Origin: Actinomycetota bacterium
GTDB taxonomy: Bacteria; Actinomycetota; Actinomycetes; Nanopelagicales; Nanopelagicaceae
Reading direction: 5' to 3'
DNA: 5,412 nucleotides
Assembly: GCA_005777515.1 (NCBI GenBank)
Contig: SXMA01000025.1
Span: forward strand, 1 to 5,412
Each line of letters starts with the position of its first letter. The first letter of the stretch is position 1. Below are positions 1 to 5,412 of this stretch, one piece after another. The notes beneath the pieces were generated by a model. The model made no database searches and was not told where the DNA came from. It saw only the letters and a list, made by a program, of their open reading frames with translations. The translations under genes and the position numbers were made by a program.

Positions 1-1
1 A

Positions 2-136
2 GTGTCACCAGATATTACCGATGAAGTCCTTGAGAAGATGGCTTTAAGCGATCCAGCAATATTGTCTGATCTTGGGGGAGTAAAACCTAAGAAAGTAATT
101 ACCAAGGCCCCGAAGTTTGTAAATATTGTCTTATAG
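2..136 (+). CDS. leuS: Leucine--tRNA ligase, C-terminal end (partial)
   Basis: The frame open from the left edge encodes 44 residues, beginning VSPDITDEVLEKMALSD and ending KAPKFVNIVL before a TAG stop. This matches the extreme C-terminus of bacterial leucyl-tRNA synthetase: a 'xVSPDIT' strand, a helix ending in an ALxDP-like stretch, and the terminal 'K.VIxKAPKxVNIV' strand. It is the small C-terminal domain that contacts the tRNA-Leu elbow. The catalytic domain (HIGH and KMSKS), the editing domain and the anticodon-binding domain lie outside the window, so activity cannot be judged from here. The enzyme charges tRNA-Leu in the cytoplasm. It ends 27 bases before the holA start, with no visible terminator between them, so the two may be co-transcribed. 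The identification rests on a short tail and on gene order. Confidence 0.85.
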   Translation: MSPDITDEVLEKMALSDPAILSDLGGVKPKKVITKAPKFVNIVL

Positions 137-151
137 CGATACTAGGAATGT

Positions 152-157
152 AGGAGG
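152..157 (+). promoter_or_regulatory. Strong Shine-Dalgarno site of holA
   Basis: AGGAGG followed by GAA is a near-perfect match to the 16S rRNA 3' end. It sits 6 bases before the GTG at 164 but only 3 before the GTG at 161 and 18 before the ATG at 176. The spacing therefore favours 164 as the holA start. It is the best ribosome site in the window. Confidence 0.75.
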
Positions 158-163
158 GAAGTG

Positions 164-1132
164 GTGGCAGATTCAATGGCTCTAGCAAACCTCTTACTTA
201 TCCATGGCGCAGAGAGCGTTCTGGCAGATCGCGCCCTAGCAGATGCGCTAGTTGCGCGTGGTGATTTTGAGAAAACAGTCTTAGAAGGTGCTGAATTAGA
301 AATCGGCGGCTTTGCCTCAGCAATTGCTCCTTCACTCTTTGCTGATAAACGCGTTGTTGTTTTGAAAGACCTACAAGATTTAATCAGTGAGGTGCAAGAA
401 GAGGTAGAAAACTACTTATCAGCACTTGATTCCTCGCTTCATATAATTTTTATCCATAAGGGCGGCGTTAAAGGAAAGGCGCTTCTGGAAAAAATTAAGA
501 AGTTAAAGCCCGAGATAGTTCTCTGTGAGGCGATGAAGAAAGAAAGTGATAAAACAAGCTTTGTTGCCCAGGAATTTGAAAGACGAGGACGCAAGATTTC
601 ATCAGCTGCGATTAGCGCCCTAGTTGATGCCACAGGAAGTGACACAAGAGAGCTAGCAGCAGCTTGTGGTCAGATTGCTTTTGATACCAGCGCTGCCAAA
701 GCGGTGATTGATGAAGAAGATGTAGCTCTTTATTATCAGGGAAGAGTTCAAGCCACAGGCTTTGATGTGGCAGATGCAACATTGGCAGGAGATAGCAAAG
801 CTGCGCTGATTTCACTAAGGAATGCCCTTGATACTGGAGTTGATCCAATAATGATCCTCTCTGCAATCACTTCATCAATTAGGGCGCTGGCAAAAGTTTC
901 AGGAGCTCCGCGCGGGGCCAATGCCTTTCAACTTGCTGGCTCTCTTGGCCTTGCCCCCTGGCAGATTGATAAGGCTAGGCGCCAATTAGGAAAGTGGACT
1001 CCAGCGCTAATTGCATTCTCGGTTGGTGAATTAGCAAAAGCAGATGTGGCCATCAAAGGAGCTGAGGCCGACCCGCTCTATGCCCTGGAGCGAAGCGTTA
1101 TGGCAATTGCCGGCAAAGTAGGGCGTAAATAG
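164..1132 (+). CDS. holA: DNA polymerase III subunit delta
   Basis: Encodes about 322 residues, close to the usual 320-345 for HolA. Delta is the clamp-loader subunit that opens the beta sliding clamp so that it can be loaded on primed DNA at the replication fork. The N-terminal strand 'ANLLLIHGAES' matches the family's opening 'LLxGxE' motif, and no Walker A motif is present, as expected because delta does not bind ATP. Other family landmarks are the 'TGSDTRELAAACGQI' helix near residues 157-171, 'TGVDPIMILSAI' near 224-235, and the C-terminal helix with 'DPLYALERSVMAIA' near 302-315. Three in-frame starts lie close together: GTG 161, GTG 164 and ATG 176. I chose 164 because it lies 6 bases after AGGAGG; 161 adds one residue and is possible. 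In most actinobacteria comEA/comEC precede holA, but here leuS does directly. Function is assigned by family resemblance and synteny. Confidence 0.93.
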   Translation: MADSMALANLLLIHGAESVLADRALADALVARGDFEKTVLEGAELEIGGFASAIAPSLFADKRVVVLKDLQDLISEVQEEVENYLSALDSSLHIIFIHKGGVKGKALLEKIKKLKPEIVLCEAMKKESDKTSFVAQEFERRGRKISSAAISALVDATGSDTRELAAACGQIAFDTSAAKAVIDEEDVALYYQGRVQATGFDVADATLAGDSKAALISLRNALDTGVDPIMILSAITSSIRALAKVSGAPRGANAFQLAGSLGLAPWQIDKARRQLGKWTPALIAFSVGELAKADVAIKGAEADPLYALERSVMAIAGKVGRK

Positions 1133-1150
1133 GCGGTATTTAGGTGGGCT

Positions 1151-1179
1151 GAGAATCTCGGTTTGAGTCGAGATAACTC
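1151..1179 (+). repeat. Imperfect inverted repeat between holA and rpsT
   Basis: ATCTCG (1155-1160) and CGAGAT (1169-1174) are perfect complements around an 8-base loop. The stem extends outward with GAG (1151-1153) against CTC (1177-1179) across a 1-by-2 internal loop, giving nine pairs. No T-run follows, so this is not a classical intrinsic terminator. It begins about 18 bases after the holA stop and its loop contains the candidate -35 of the rpsT promoter. It could be a weak 3'-end structure for holA mRNA, an operator, or chance. Confidence 0.35.
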
Positions 1180-1192
1180 TGGCTGATACCCT
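1163..1192 (+). promoter_or_regulatory. Candidate sigma-70-type promoter for rpsT
   Basis: TTGAGT (1163-1168) is a 4/6 match to the -35 consensus. It lies 18 bases before TACCCT (1187-1192), which fits the actinobacterial -10 pattern TANNNT. A TG one base upstream of the -10 makes it an extended -10 (TGATACCCT). Transcription would begin near 1199, giving a leader of about 33 bases before the GTG at 1232. A separate promoter here would fit the need for much more S20 than HolA. An alternative -10, TAATTC at 1202-1207, has a poorer -35. Inferred from sequence only. Confidence 0.42.
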
Positions 1193-1215
1193 GCCGCGTT
1201 GTAATTCACTCAAAT

Positions 1216-1221
1216 GGAAGG
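1216..1221 (+). promoter_or_regulatory. Ribosome binding site deciding the rpsT start
   Basis: GGAAGG, whose AAGG core ends 10 bases before the GTG at 1232, is the only purine-rich site nearby. It lies inside codons 1-3 of the alternative ATG start at 1214, so it cannot serve that start. It supports translation from GTG 1232. Confidence 0.55.
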
Positions 1222-1231
1222 CTTTAAGTTC

Positions 1232-1501
1232 GTGGCAAATATCAAGTCCCAGATTAAGAGAATCAAGACCAATGAGAAGGCTCGCCTGCGTAACAAGTCA
1301 GTGCGCTCCTCATTTAAGACCGCTATCCGTCGCTTCCGCGATTCCCTTACTGCAGGAGATTCAAAGCTTGTCGCCACTGAGCTATCAAATGCCTCTCGTG
1401 AACTCGATATCGCGGTATCAAAAGGCGTAATACATGCCAACCAAGCTGCTAATAAGAAGTCAGCTATGGCTAAGTCAGCCCACAAAGCTGGCGTTCGTTA
1501 A
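1232..1501 (+). CDS. rpsT: 30S ribosomal protein S20 (bS20)
   Basis: Encodes 89 residues starting (M)[21 protein letters not shown], the signature N-terminus of bacterial S20. S20 is a small, basic, three-helix-bundle protein that binds 16S rRNA early in 30S assembly. Lysine and arginine dominate throughout, and the C-terminus ends '[19 protein letters not shown]', matching the family's 'kGvIHkNtAARkKSRLakk' region. An in-frame ATG at 1214 would add six residues (MEGFKF) that S20 proteins do not have. The GTG at 1232 puts the conserved ANIKSQ right after the initiator and has a ribosome site at good spacing, so I place the start there. The gene uses more C-ending codons (ATC, TTC, CGC, CGT) than its neighbours, as expected for a highly expressed gene. 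It follows holA by 99 bases, probably under its own promoter, and lies 36 bases before lepA. E. coli S20 represses its own translation through a non-ATG start; whether the GTG start plays such a role here is unknown. Confidence 0.96.
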   Translation: MANIKSQIKRIKTNEKARLRNKSVRSSFKTAIRRFRDSLTAGDSKLVATELSNASRELDIAVSKGVIHANQAANKKSAMAKSAHKAGVR

Positions 1502-1537
1502 TCCAGCCAACTCTTACACACAAAGTAGGCGATAGGC

Positions 1538-3406
1538 ATGCCTGCAATTGACTTAAGTAAAGCGCCGCAGCCTGCTGCAACTAACCCTGAGCAGATTCGT
1601 AATTTCTGCATCATCGCCCATATTGATCACGGCAAGTCCACTCTGGCAGATCGAATGCTTGGAATAACTGGAGTTGTTGAAGCGCGAAATATGCGAGCCC
1701 AATATCTAGATCGTATGGATATTGAACGCGAGCGCGGAATTACTATCAAGAGCCAAGCGGTTCGTCTTCCTTGGAAATCAGCTCTTGATGGCAAGGAATA
1801 CATTCTAAATATGATTGACACCCCAGGACATGTTGATTTCACTTACGAAGTATCAAGATCTCTTGCAGCATGCGAAGGCGCTATTTTATTAGTGGATTGT
1901 GCGCAAGGTATTGAAGCTCAAACACTGGCAAATCTTTATCTCGCGATGGAAAATAATTTAACCGTTATTCCAGTGCTAAATAAGATTGATCTTCCCTCTG
2001 CTCAGCCAGATAAGTTTGCAATTGAATTATCCAAGCTAGTTGGATGCAAACCTGAGGATTGCTTGCGCGTATCTGGAAAATCAGGAATTGGCGTTGAAGA
2101 GCTCTTAGATCAAATTATTGCCCAGATTCCAGCTCCAAAAGGAAATCCGCAGGGTCCTGCTAGAGCTTTAATCTTTGACTCGGTCTATGACACCTATCGA
2201 GGCGTTGTGACATATGTTCGAGTATTTGATGGACATCTCTCGCCAAGAGAGCAGATCCAGATGTTTTCAACTGGGGTTAAGCATGAGCTTTTAGATATTG
2301 GAGTTATCTCGCCAGAGCCACTATCAAGTAAGGGCCTCGGAGTTGGCGAGGTGGGTTATCTAATTACTGGTGTAAAAGATGTTCGCCAATCAAGAGTTGG
2401 AGATACGGTAACAACTTTCCATAAACCAGCACTTGAAGCGCTCTCTGGCTATAAGGATCCAAAACCGATGGTTTTCTCAGGTTTGTTTCCCATCGATGGC
2501 GATCAATATCCATTGCTTCGAGATGCGCTCGATAAATTACAGCTAAATGATGCAGCTTTAGTCTATGAGCCAGAAAATTCTGCAGCCCTTGGCTTTGGAT
2601 TTAGATGTGGCTTTTTAGGACTTCTCCATATGGAAATTGTGAGAGAGCGTTTAGAGCGCGAGTTTGATCTAACGCTAATCTCAACTGCCCCGAATGTGGT
2701 CTACACAGTTACAACTGAGACCGGGCTAGAGTTAATTGTCACCAATCCCAGCGAGTATCCCAATGGAAAAGTTGCCCAGGTCAGGGAGCCAATAGTTAAG
2801 GCAACAATTCTCTCTCCAAGTGATTACATCGGAACTATTATGGAGCTTTGCCAGCAGAGGCGAGGCGCTCTAAATGGCATGGATTATCTCTCTGAAGATC
2901 GTGTGGAGATCCGCTACACCTTGCCACTTGCCGAAATTGTCTTTGATTTCTTTGATCAACTAAAGTCAAGAACTAAGGGTTATGCCTCACTGGATTATGA
3001 ACCAATAGGCGAGGCTGAAGGAGATTTAGTCAAGGTTGATATTTTGCTCCAAGGAGAGACCGTTGATGCCTTTAGTTCAATTGTTCACCGTGAGAAGGCT
3101 TATTCCTATGGAGTCATGATGACTTCAAAACTTAGAGAGCTAATTCCAAGGCAGCAATTTGAAGTTCCAATTCAGGCAGCTATTGGCGCCAAAATTATTG
3201 CTCGAGAGACAATTCGCGCCATTAGAAAAGATGTTTTGGCAAAGTGTTATGGTGGCGATATCTCTCGTAATCGTAAGCTATTAGAGAAGCAGAAAGAGGG
3301 AAAGAAGCGCATGAAGATGGTGGGAAGAGTTGAAGTACCACAAGAGGCATTCATCGCTGCGCTTTCAACAAATGCTGATGAAGAGAGCGGAAAGGTGAAG
3401 AAGTAG
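1538..3406 (+). CDS. lepA: Elongation factor 4 (LepA), translational GTPase
   Basis: Encodes 622 residues, slightly longer than the roughly 600 of E. coli LepA because of an N-terminal extension of about 20 residues that is common in actinobacteria. LepA is a ribosome-bound GTPase implicated in back-translocation or rescue of stalled ribosomes and in 30S biogenesis. The G domain is intact: G1 AHIDHGKST (27-35), G2 threonine in RGIT (66-69), G3 DTPGH (94-98, including the catalytic histidine), G4 NKID (148-151) and G5-like VSGKSG (178-183). EF-G-like domains II, III and V follow, with '[22 protein letters not shown]' in the domain III region (written here as family landmark). The LepA-specific C-terminal domain carries '[11 protein letters not shown]' (586-596) and '[12 protein letters not shown]' (598-609). 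Start ATG 1538 has an AGTAGG-like site 8 bases upstream. The stop is one base before the hemW GTG, so the two are almost certainly co-translated. No disruption is seen. Confidence 0.97.
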   Translation: MPAIDLSKAPQPAATNPEQIRNFCIIAHIDHGKSTLADRMLGITGVVEARNMRAQYLDRMDIERERGITIKSQAVRLPWKSALDGKEYILNMIDTPGHVDFTYEVSRSLAACEGAILLVDCAQGIEAQTLANLYLAMENNLTVIPVLNKIDLPSAQPDKFAIELSKLVGCKPEDCLRVSGKSGIGVEELLDQIIAQIPAPKGNPQGPARALIFDSVYDTYRGVVTYVRVFDGHLSPREQIQMFSTGVKHELLDIGVISPEPLSSKGLGVGEVGYLITGVKDVRQSRVGDTVTTFHKPALEALSGYKDPKPMVFSGLFPIDGDQYPLLRDALDKLQLNDAALVYEPENSAALGFGFRCGFLGLLHMEIVRERLEREFDLTLISTAPNVVYTVTTETGLELIVTNPSEYPNGKVAQVREPIVKATILSPSDYIGTIMELCQQRRGALNGMDYLSEDRVEIRYTLPLAEIVFDFFDQLKSRTKGYASLDYEPIGEAEGDLVKVDILLQGETVDAFSSIVHREKAYSYGVMMTSKLRELIPRQQFEVPIQAAIGAKIIARETIRAIRKDVLAKCYGGDISRNRKLLEKQKEGKKRMKMVGRVEVPQEAFIAALSTNADEESGKVKK

Positions 3407-3407
3407 C

Positions 3408-4553
3408 GTGAGCCAGCGGCTCTCCTTCTATATTCACATCCCTTACTGCGCTAAAAGATGCGGTTACTGTGATTTCAACACCTATACCCCGAGTGAATTA
3501 AAGAGCGGAGATTTAGACTCACTTTCATCCTCCTACATTGATTCAGCGTTAAAAGAGATTGATATGGCTGCTCAAGTAGCTGGCCCTGCAATTGTCCCCA
3601 CAATTTTCTTTGGCGGAGGAACTCCTTCACTTCTACCGGCGGAACAACTGGCACGAATAATTGATGCAATCAAGAGCAGATTCACTCTAGATAGAGATAT
3701 TGAGATAACACTTGAGGTAAACCCTGATTCGGTCACGCAAGAATTTCTAGATGAAATGGAAGGTGCTGGAGCAACACGAATCTCTATGGGAATGCAATCT
3801 GCTGTTGGCTCAGTGCTAAAAGTTCTAGATCGAACTCATAATCCTGAAAATGTTGAAGGCGCAGTTTCAATGGCTAGAGCCGCTGGATTTGAACATGTAA
3901 GTGTGGATTTAATCTATGGCTCACCTGGTGAAACCATGGATGATTGGCGAAGGAGTGTGGAGTATGCACTTGCGCTAGATATCGATCACATCAGCGCTTA
4001 TGCCTTAATTGTTGAAAAAGGAACAAAGTTAGCGGCTCAAATAAATCGCGGTGAGTTTACAATGCCGCCAGATGATCAGAGCGCTGATAAGTATCTGCTT
4101 GCTGATCAACTCTTTGAAGCAGCAGGATTTAATTGGTATGAGTTAAGTAATTGGAGTAAGCCTGGCGGGCAATGTCGCCATAACATCACTTATTGGGATG
4201 GTTCGTTTTGGTGGGGCGTTGGGGCAGGAGCTCACTCCTATTTAAATGGCAAGCGTTGGTGGAATGTAAAACATCCAAGTTCTTATCAGGAGAAAATCTT
4301 GCAAGGCCAGAGCCCAGAGTTAAGTCATGAGATTTTGACGCCCGAGAATCTCTCTGATGAATTCATCATGTTACAAATCCGAAGGCGCGAGGGAATTCTG
4401 CATAATCAATTGAGCTCTGCACAGATCGCTAAGGCGGAAGAATTTCTTAGCTCTGGTTTTCTAGATAGTGCAAGTTGGCAAGATATGCGATTGGTATTAA
4501 GCAGAGATGGGCGCTTGATAGCCGATAAAATCGTGCGCGAGTTAGTCTTGTAG
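3408..4553 (+). CDS. hemW: Heme chaperone HemW (radical SAM family)
   Basis: Encodes 381 residues, the usual HemW length. The radical SAM motif is C14-x3-C18-x2-C21, followed by Asp-Phe (CDFNTY). HemN coproporphyrinogen dehydrogenases have a fourth cysteine two residues after this motif; HemW has phenylalanine there, so HemW is the better name although such genes are often labelled hemN. HemW binds a 4Fe-4S cluster, S-adenosylmethionine and heme, and is thought to deliver heme to respiratory enzymes. Other landmarks are GGGTPS (69-74, SAM binding), EVNPDS (103-108), RISMGMQS (124-131), DLIYGSPGET (167-176) and ISAYAL (195-200). A later 'CRHNITYW' stretch followed by 'GVGAGAHSY' is typical of the C-terminal half. 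Start GTG 3408 lies one base after the lepA stop, with AAAGGTG about 10 bases upstream inside lepA. Expression is therefore probably coupled to lepA. The function is family knowledge; it is not proved here. Confidence 0.94.
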   Translation: MSQRLSFYIHIPYCAKRCGYCDFNTYTPSELKSGDLDSLSSSYIDSALKEIDMAAQVAGPAIVPTIFFGGGTPSLLPAEQLARIIDAIKSRFTLDRDIEITLEVNPDSVTQEFLDEMEGAGATRISMGMQSAVGSVLKVLDRTHNPENVEGAVSMARAAGFEHVSVDLIYGSPGETMDDWRRSVEYALALDIDHISAYALIVEKGTKLAAQINRGEFTMPPDDQSADKYLLADQLFEAAGFNWYELSNWSKPGGQCRHNITYWDGSFWWGVGAGAHSYLNGKRWWNVKHPSSYQEKILQGQSPELSHEILTPENLSDEFIMLQIRRREGILHNQLSSAQIAKAEEFLSSGFLDSASWQDMRLVLSRDGRLIADKIVRELVL

Positions 4554-4559
4554 TAACTT
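4554..4559 (+). promoter_or_regulatory. Candidate -10 box for a leaderless transcript
   Basis: TAACTT fits the actinobacterial TANNNT pattern and ends six bases before the A of the ATG at 4566, so transcription would start at or next to the start codon. No ribosome site is visible before that ATG. Leaderless mRNAs are common in Actinobacteria. No convincing -35 is seen: TTGATA at 4515-4520 is too far away (33 bases). Tentative. Confidence 0.33.
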
Positions 4560-4565
4560 TGCCTT

Positions 4566-4910
4566 ATGGCCACTATGCATACCGTCATTACCCTTCTACT
4601 AGCCCTGATTTTCCTGATTGCAGGATTATCGAAAGCAAGTGGCAGCAGCGCCGGACTTTCTGGAACTAGAGATGTGGGTTTTCCAGATGGACTTGCAAGG
4701 CTAGTTGGCCTATTTGAAACTCTGGCCTCAACAGCCCTTGTTATTGGTTTTGCACTTGATAACTCAGACCTAGAACTCTATGGATACATTGTCATCTGGT
4801 TTGTAATGGCTGGAGCGTTATTCTTTCACTTTAGAGCCAATAAGATCCGCACAGGTTTTCCTGCGATGCTGTTAATTGTTTTGGCTACTTTAGGCATAGC
4901 AACGCTTTAG
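4566..4910 (+). CDS. DoxX-like small integral membrane protein
   Basis: Encodes 114 residues with four predicted membrane segments, at about 5-22, 44-64, 71-89 and 98-114. Length and layout fit the DoxX-like family (DoxX_2 type). TM1 ends in 'AGLSKASG', resembling the family's 'aGxxKL' motif. TM2 opens with 'LARLVGLFETLASTALVIG', with an acidic residue (Glu51) where relatives carry 'LGxLEvlgAlgLi'. The 'FHFRANK' stretch (87-93) closes TM3. Members are poorly characterised; some are linked to thiol/redox homeostasis or quinone-related electron transfer, but no function can be assigned here. The gene starts 12 bases after hemW and stops 26 before hrcA, so it could be read as part of that operon. 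An alternative start is ATG 4575. Neither start has a Shine-Dalgarno site, and a TANNNT box suggests a leaderless transcript for 4566. It is the only non-core gene in an otherwise conserved block. Confidence 0.75.
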   Translation: MATMHTVITLLLALIFLIAGLSKASGSSAGLSGTRDVGFPDGLARLVGLFETLASTALVIGFALDNSDLELYGYIVIWFVMAGALFFHFRANKIRTGFPAMLLIVLATLGIATL

Positions 4911-4918
4911 TGAGAATG

Positions 4919-4924
4919 AAGGGG
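4919..4924 (+). promoter_or_regulatory. Shine-Dalgarno site of hrcA
   Basis: AAGGGG lies 12 bases before the ATG at 4937, a somewhat long spacing. It begins 9 bases after the DoxX-like gene stop. An in-frame TAG at 4931-4933 excludes any upstream start, so ATG 4937 is the first possible start in this frame. Confidence 0.5.
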
Positions 4925-4936
4925 AATTTCTAGAAA

Positions 4937-5412
4937 ATGGAGAGCAGGCAGCTTGAAATCCTTAAAGCCATAGTTGAGGAGTATGTGGCTACAGAGGAGC
5001 CTGTCGGTTCTAAGATAATTTCAGAAAAGAGCGCTCTAGGAATTTCTTCAGCGACGATTCGAAATGAGATGTCAATTCTTGAAGGGCAAGGCTTGATTAC
5101 TCAACCACATACCAGCGCTGGAAGAATTCCAACTGATAAGGGATATCGGCTATTTGTAGATAAAATTGCAACAGTAAAACCGCTATCAAGTGCAGAACGA
5201 AGAGCCATCGAAACATTTCTTGAGGGCGCCAATGATCTAGACGACATTGTGATGAGGACGGTGCGCCTGCTTGCCCAAGTCACAAAGCAGGTAGCAGTTG
5301 TTCAATACCCACTACTAACCAAGTCTCGAGTAAGGCATATTGAGTTGGTTCTGTTAACGCCATCTCGATTGATGCTGGTGCTGATTACTACCACTGGCCG
5401 GGTTGAGCAGCG
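4937..5412 (+). CDS. hrcA: Heat-inducible transcription repressor HrcA (partial, 5' part)
   Basis: The first 158 codons are present and the frame runs off the right edge; a full HrcA is about 340 residues. HrcA is the cytoplasmic repressor that binds the CIRCE operator (TTAGCACTC-N9-GAGTGCTAA) before groESL and, in many species, its own or the dnaK operon; GroEL assists its folding. The N-terminal winged-helix domain is clear: 'EPVGSK' (21-26), the recognition helix '[15 protein letters not shown]' (38-52) and the hallmark '[18 protein letters not shown]' (58-75). The HrcA-specific sensor/dimerisation region follows, beginning '[12 protein letters not shown]', with 'RHIELV' near residues 132-137. 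The start is the first ATG after an in-frame stop. dnaJ would be expected downstream in actinobacteria but is outside the window. No CIRCE palindrome is visible upstream within the window, so direct autoregulation at this spot is not supported. Confidence 0.94.
   Translation, partial: MESRQLEILKAIVEEYVATEEPVGSKIISEKSALGISSATIRNEMSILEGQGLITQPHTSAGRIPTDKGYRLFVDKIATVKPLSSAERRAIETFLEGANDLDDIVMRTVRLLAQVTKQVAVVQYPLLTKSRVRHIELVLLTPSRLMLVLITTTGRVEQ

Noticed and set aside
439..866. Two minus-strand open frames of 68 and 84 codons within holA
   Set aside because: They overlap each other and lie entirely opposite holA; composition looks like a reverse-complement shadow and neither resembles a known protein.
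1151..1179. Intrinsic terminator for holA
   Set aside because: A hairpin exists, but it has an internal loop and is not followed by a T-run; kept only as an inverted repeat of uncertain role.
1210..1485. 91-codon open frame on the minus strand opposite rpsT
   Set aside because: It is the antisense shadow of rpsT, has no family resemblance, and the + strand frame is an unmistakable S20.
3408..4553. Annotation as coproporphyrinogen dehydrogenase HemN
   Set aside because: The residue two positions after the CxxxCxxC motif is phenylalanine, not the fourth cysteine of HemN; gene order after lepA also fits HemW.
4876..4917. Promoter for hrcA inside the end of the DoxX-like gene
   Set aside because: TTGGCT at 4881 has no good TANNNT partner at 16-18 bases, so the match is too weak to report.
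5101..5283. 60-codon minus-strand open frame inside hrcA
   Set aside because: The + strand encodes the conserved HrcA core across this stretch, so this is a shadow.

Overview
The window carries a conserved bacterial housekeeping block, all on the + strand: the 3' end of leuS, then holA, rpsT, lepA, hemW, a small DoxX-like membrane protein, and the 5' part of hrcA. The order holA-rpsT-lepA-hemW-hrcA (normally followed by dnaJ) is typical of Actinobacteria. The protein sequences agree, for example the LepA N-terminus with its [15 protein letters not shown] and [17 protein letters not shown] stretches. Base composition is moderate, with many A/T-ending codons and frequent AGA. Together with the very tight packing, this suggests a low-GC, streamlined actinobacterium such as the freshwater acI/Nanopelagicales type. 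That lineage assignment is inference from composition and gene order, not a database result.

Layout: leuS ends at 136, and holA starts 27 bases later behind a strong AGGAGG ribosome site. About 100 bases separate holA from the real rpsT start. This is the only sizeable gap, and it holds an imperfect hairpin and a plausible extended -10 promoter. rpsT and lepA are 36 bases apart, lepA and hemW one base apart, hemW and the DoxX-like gene 12 bases apart, and the DoxX-like gene and hrcA 26 bases apart. No stretch over 300 bases lacks a gene. I see no tRNA, rRNA, CRISPR array, insertion sequence or prophage trace.

The genes serve protein synthesis (LeuRS, ribosomal protein S20, LepA/EF4), replication (delta subunit of the clamp loader), heme trafficking (HemW) and heat-shock control (HrcA). 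The DoxX-like membrane protein is the one gene outside this core. It has no visible ribosome site but a TANNNT box placed as expected for a leaderless transcript.

I do not see evidence of a previously undescribed system. The points worth checking are modest: direct leuS-holA adjacency (no comEA/comEC between them), the structured region before rpsT, the start sites of holA and rpsT, the possible leaderless start of the DoxX-like gene, and the absence of a CIRCE operator before hrcA.
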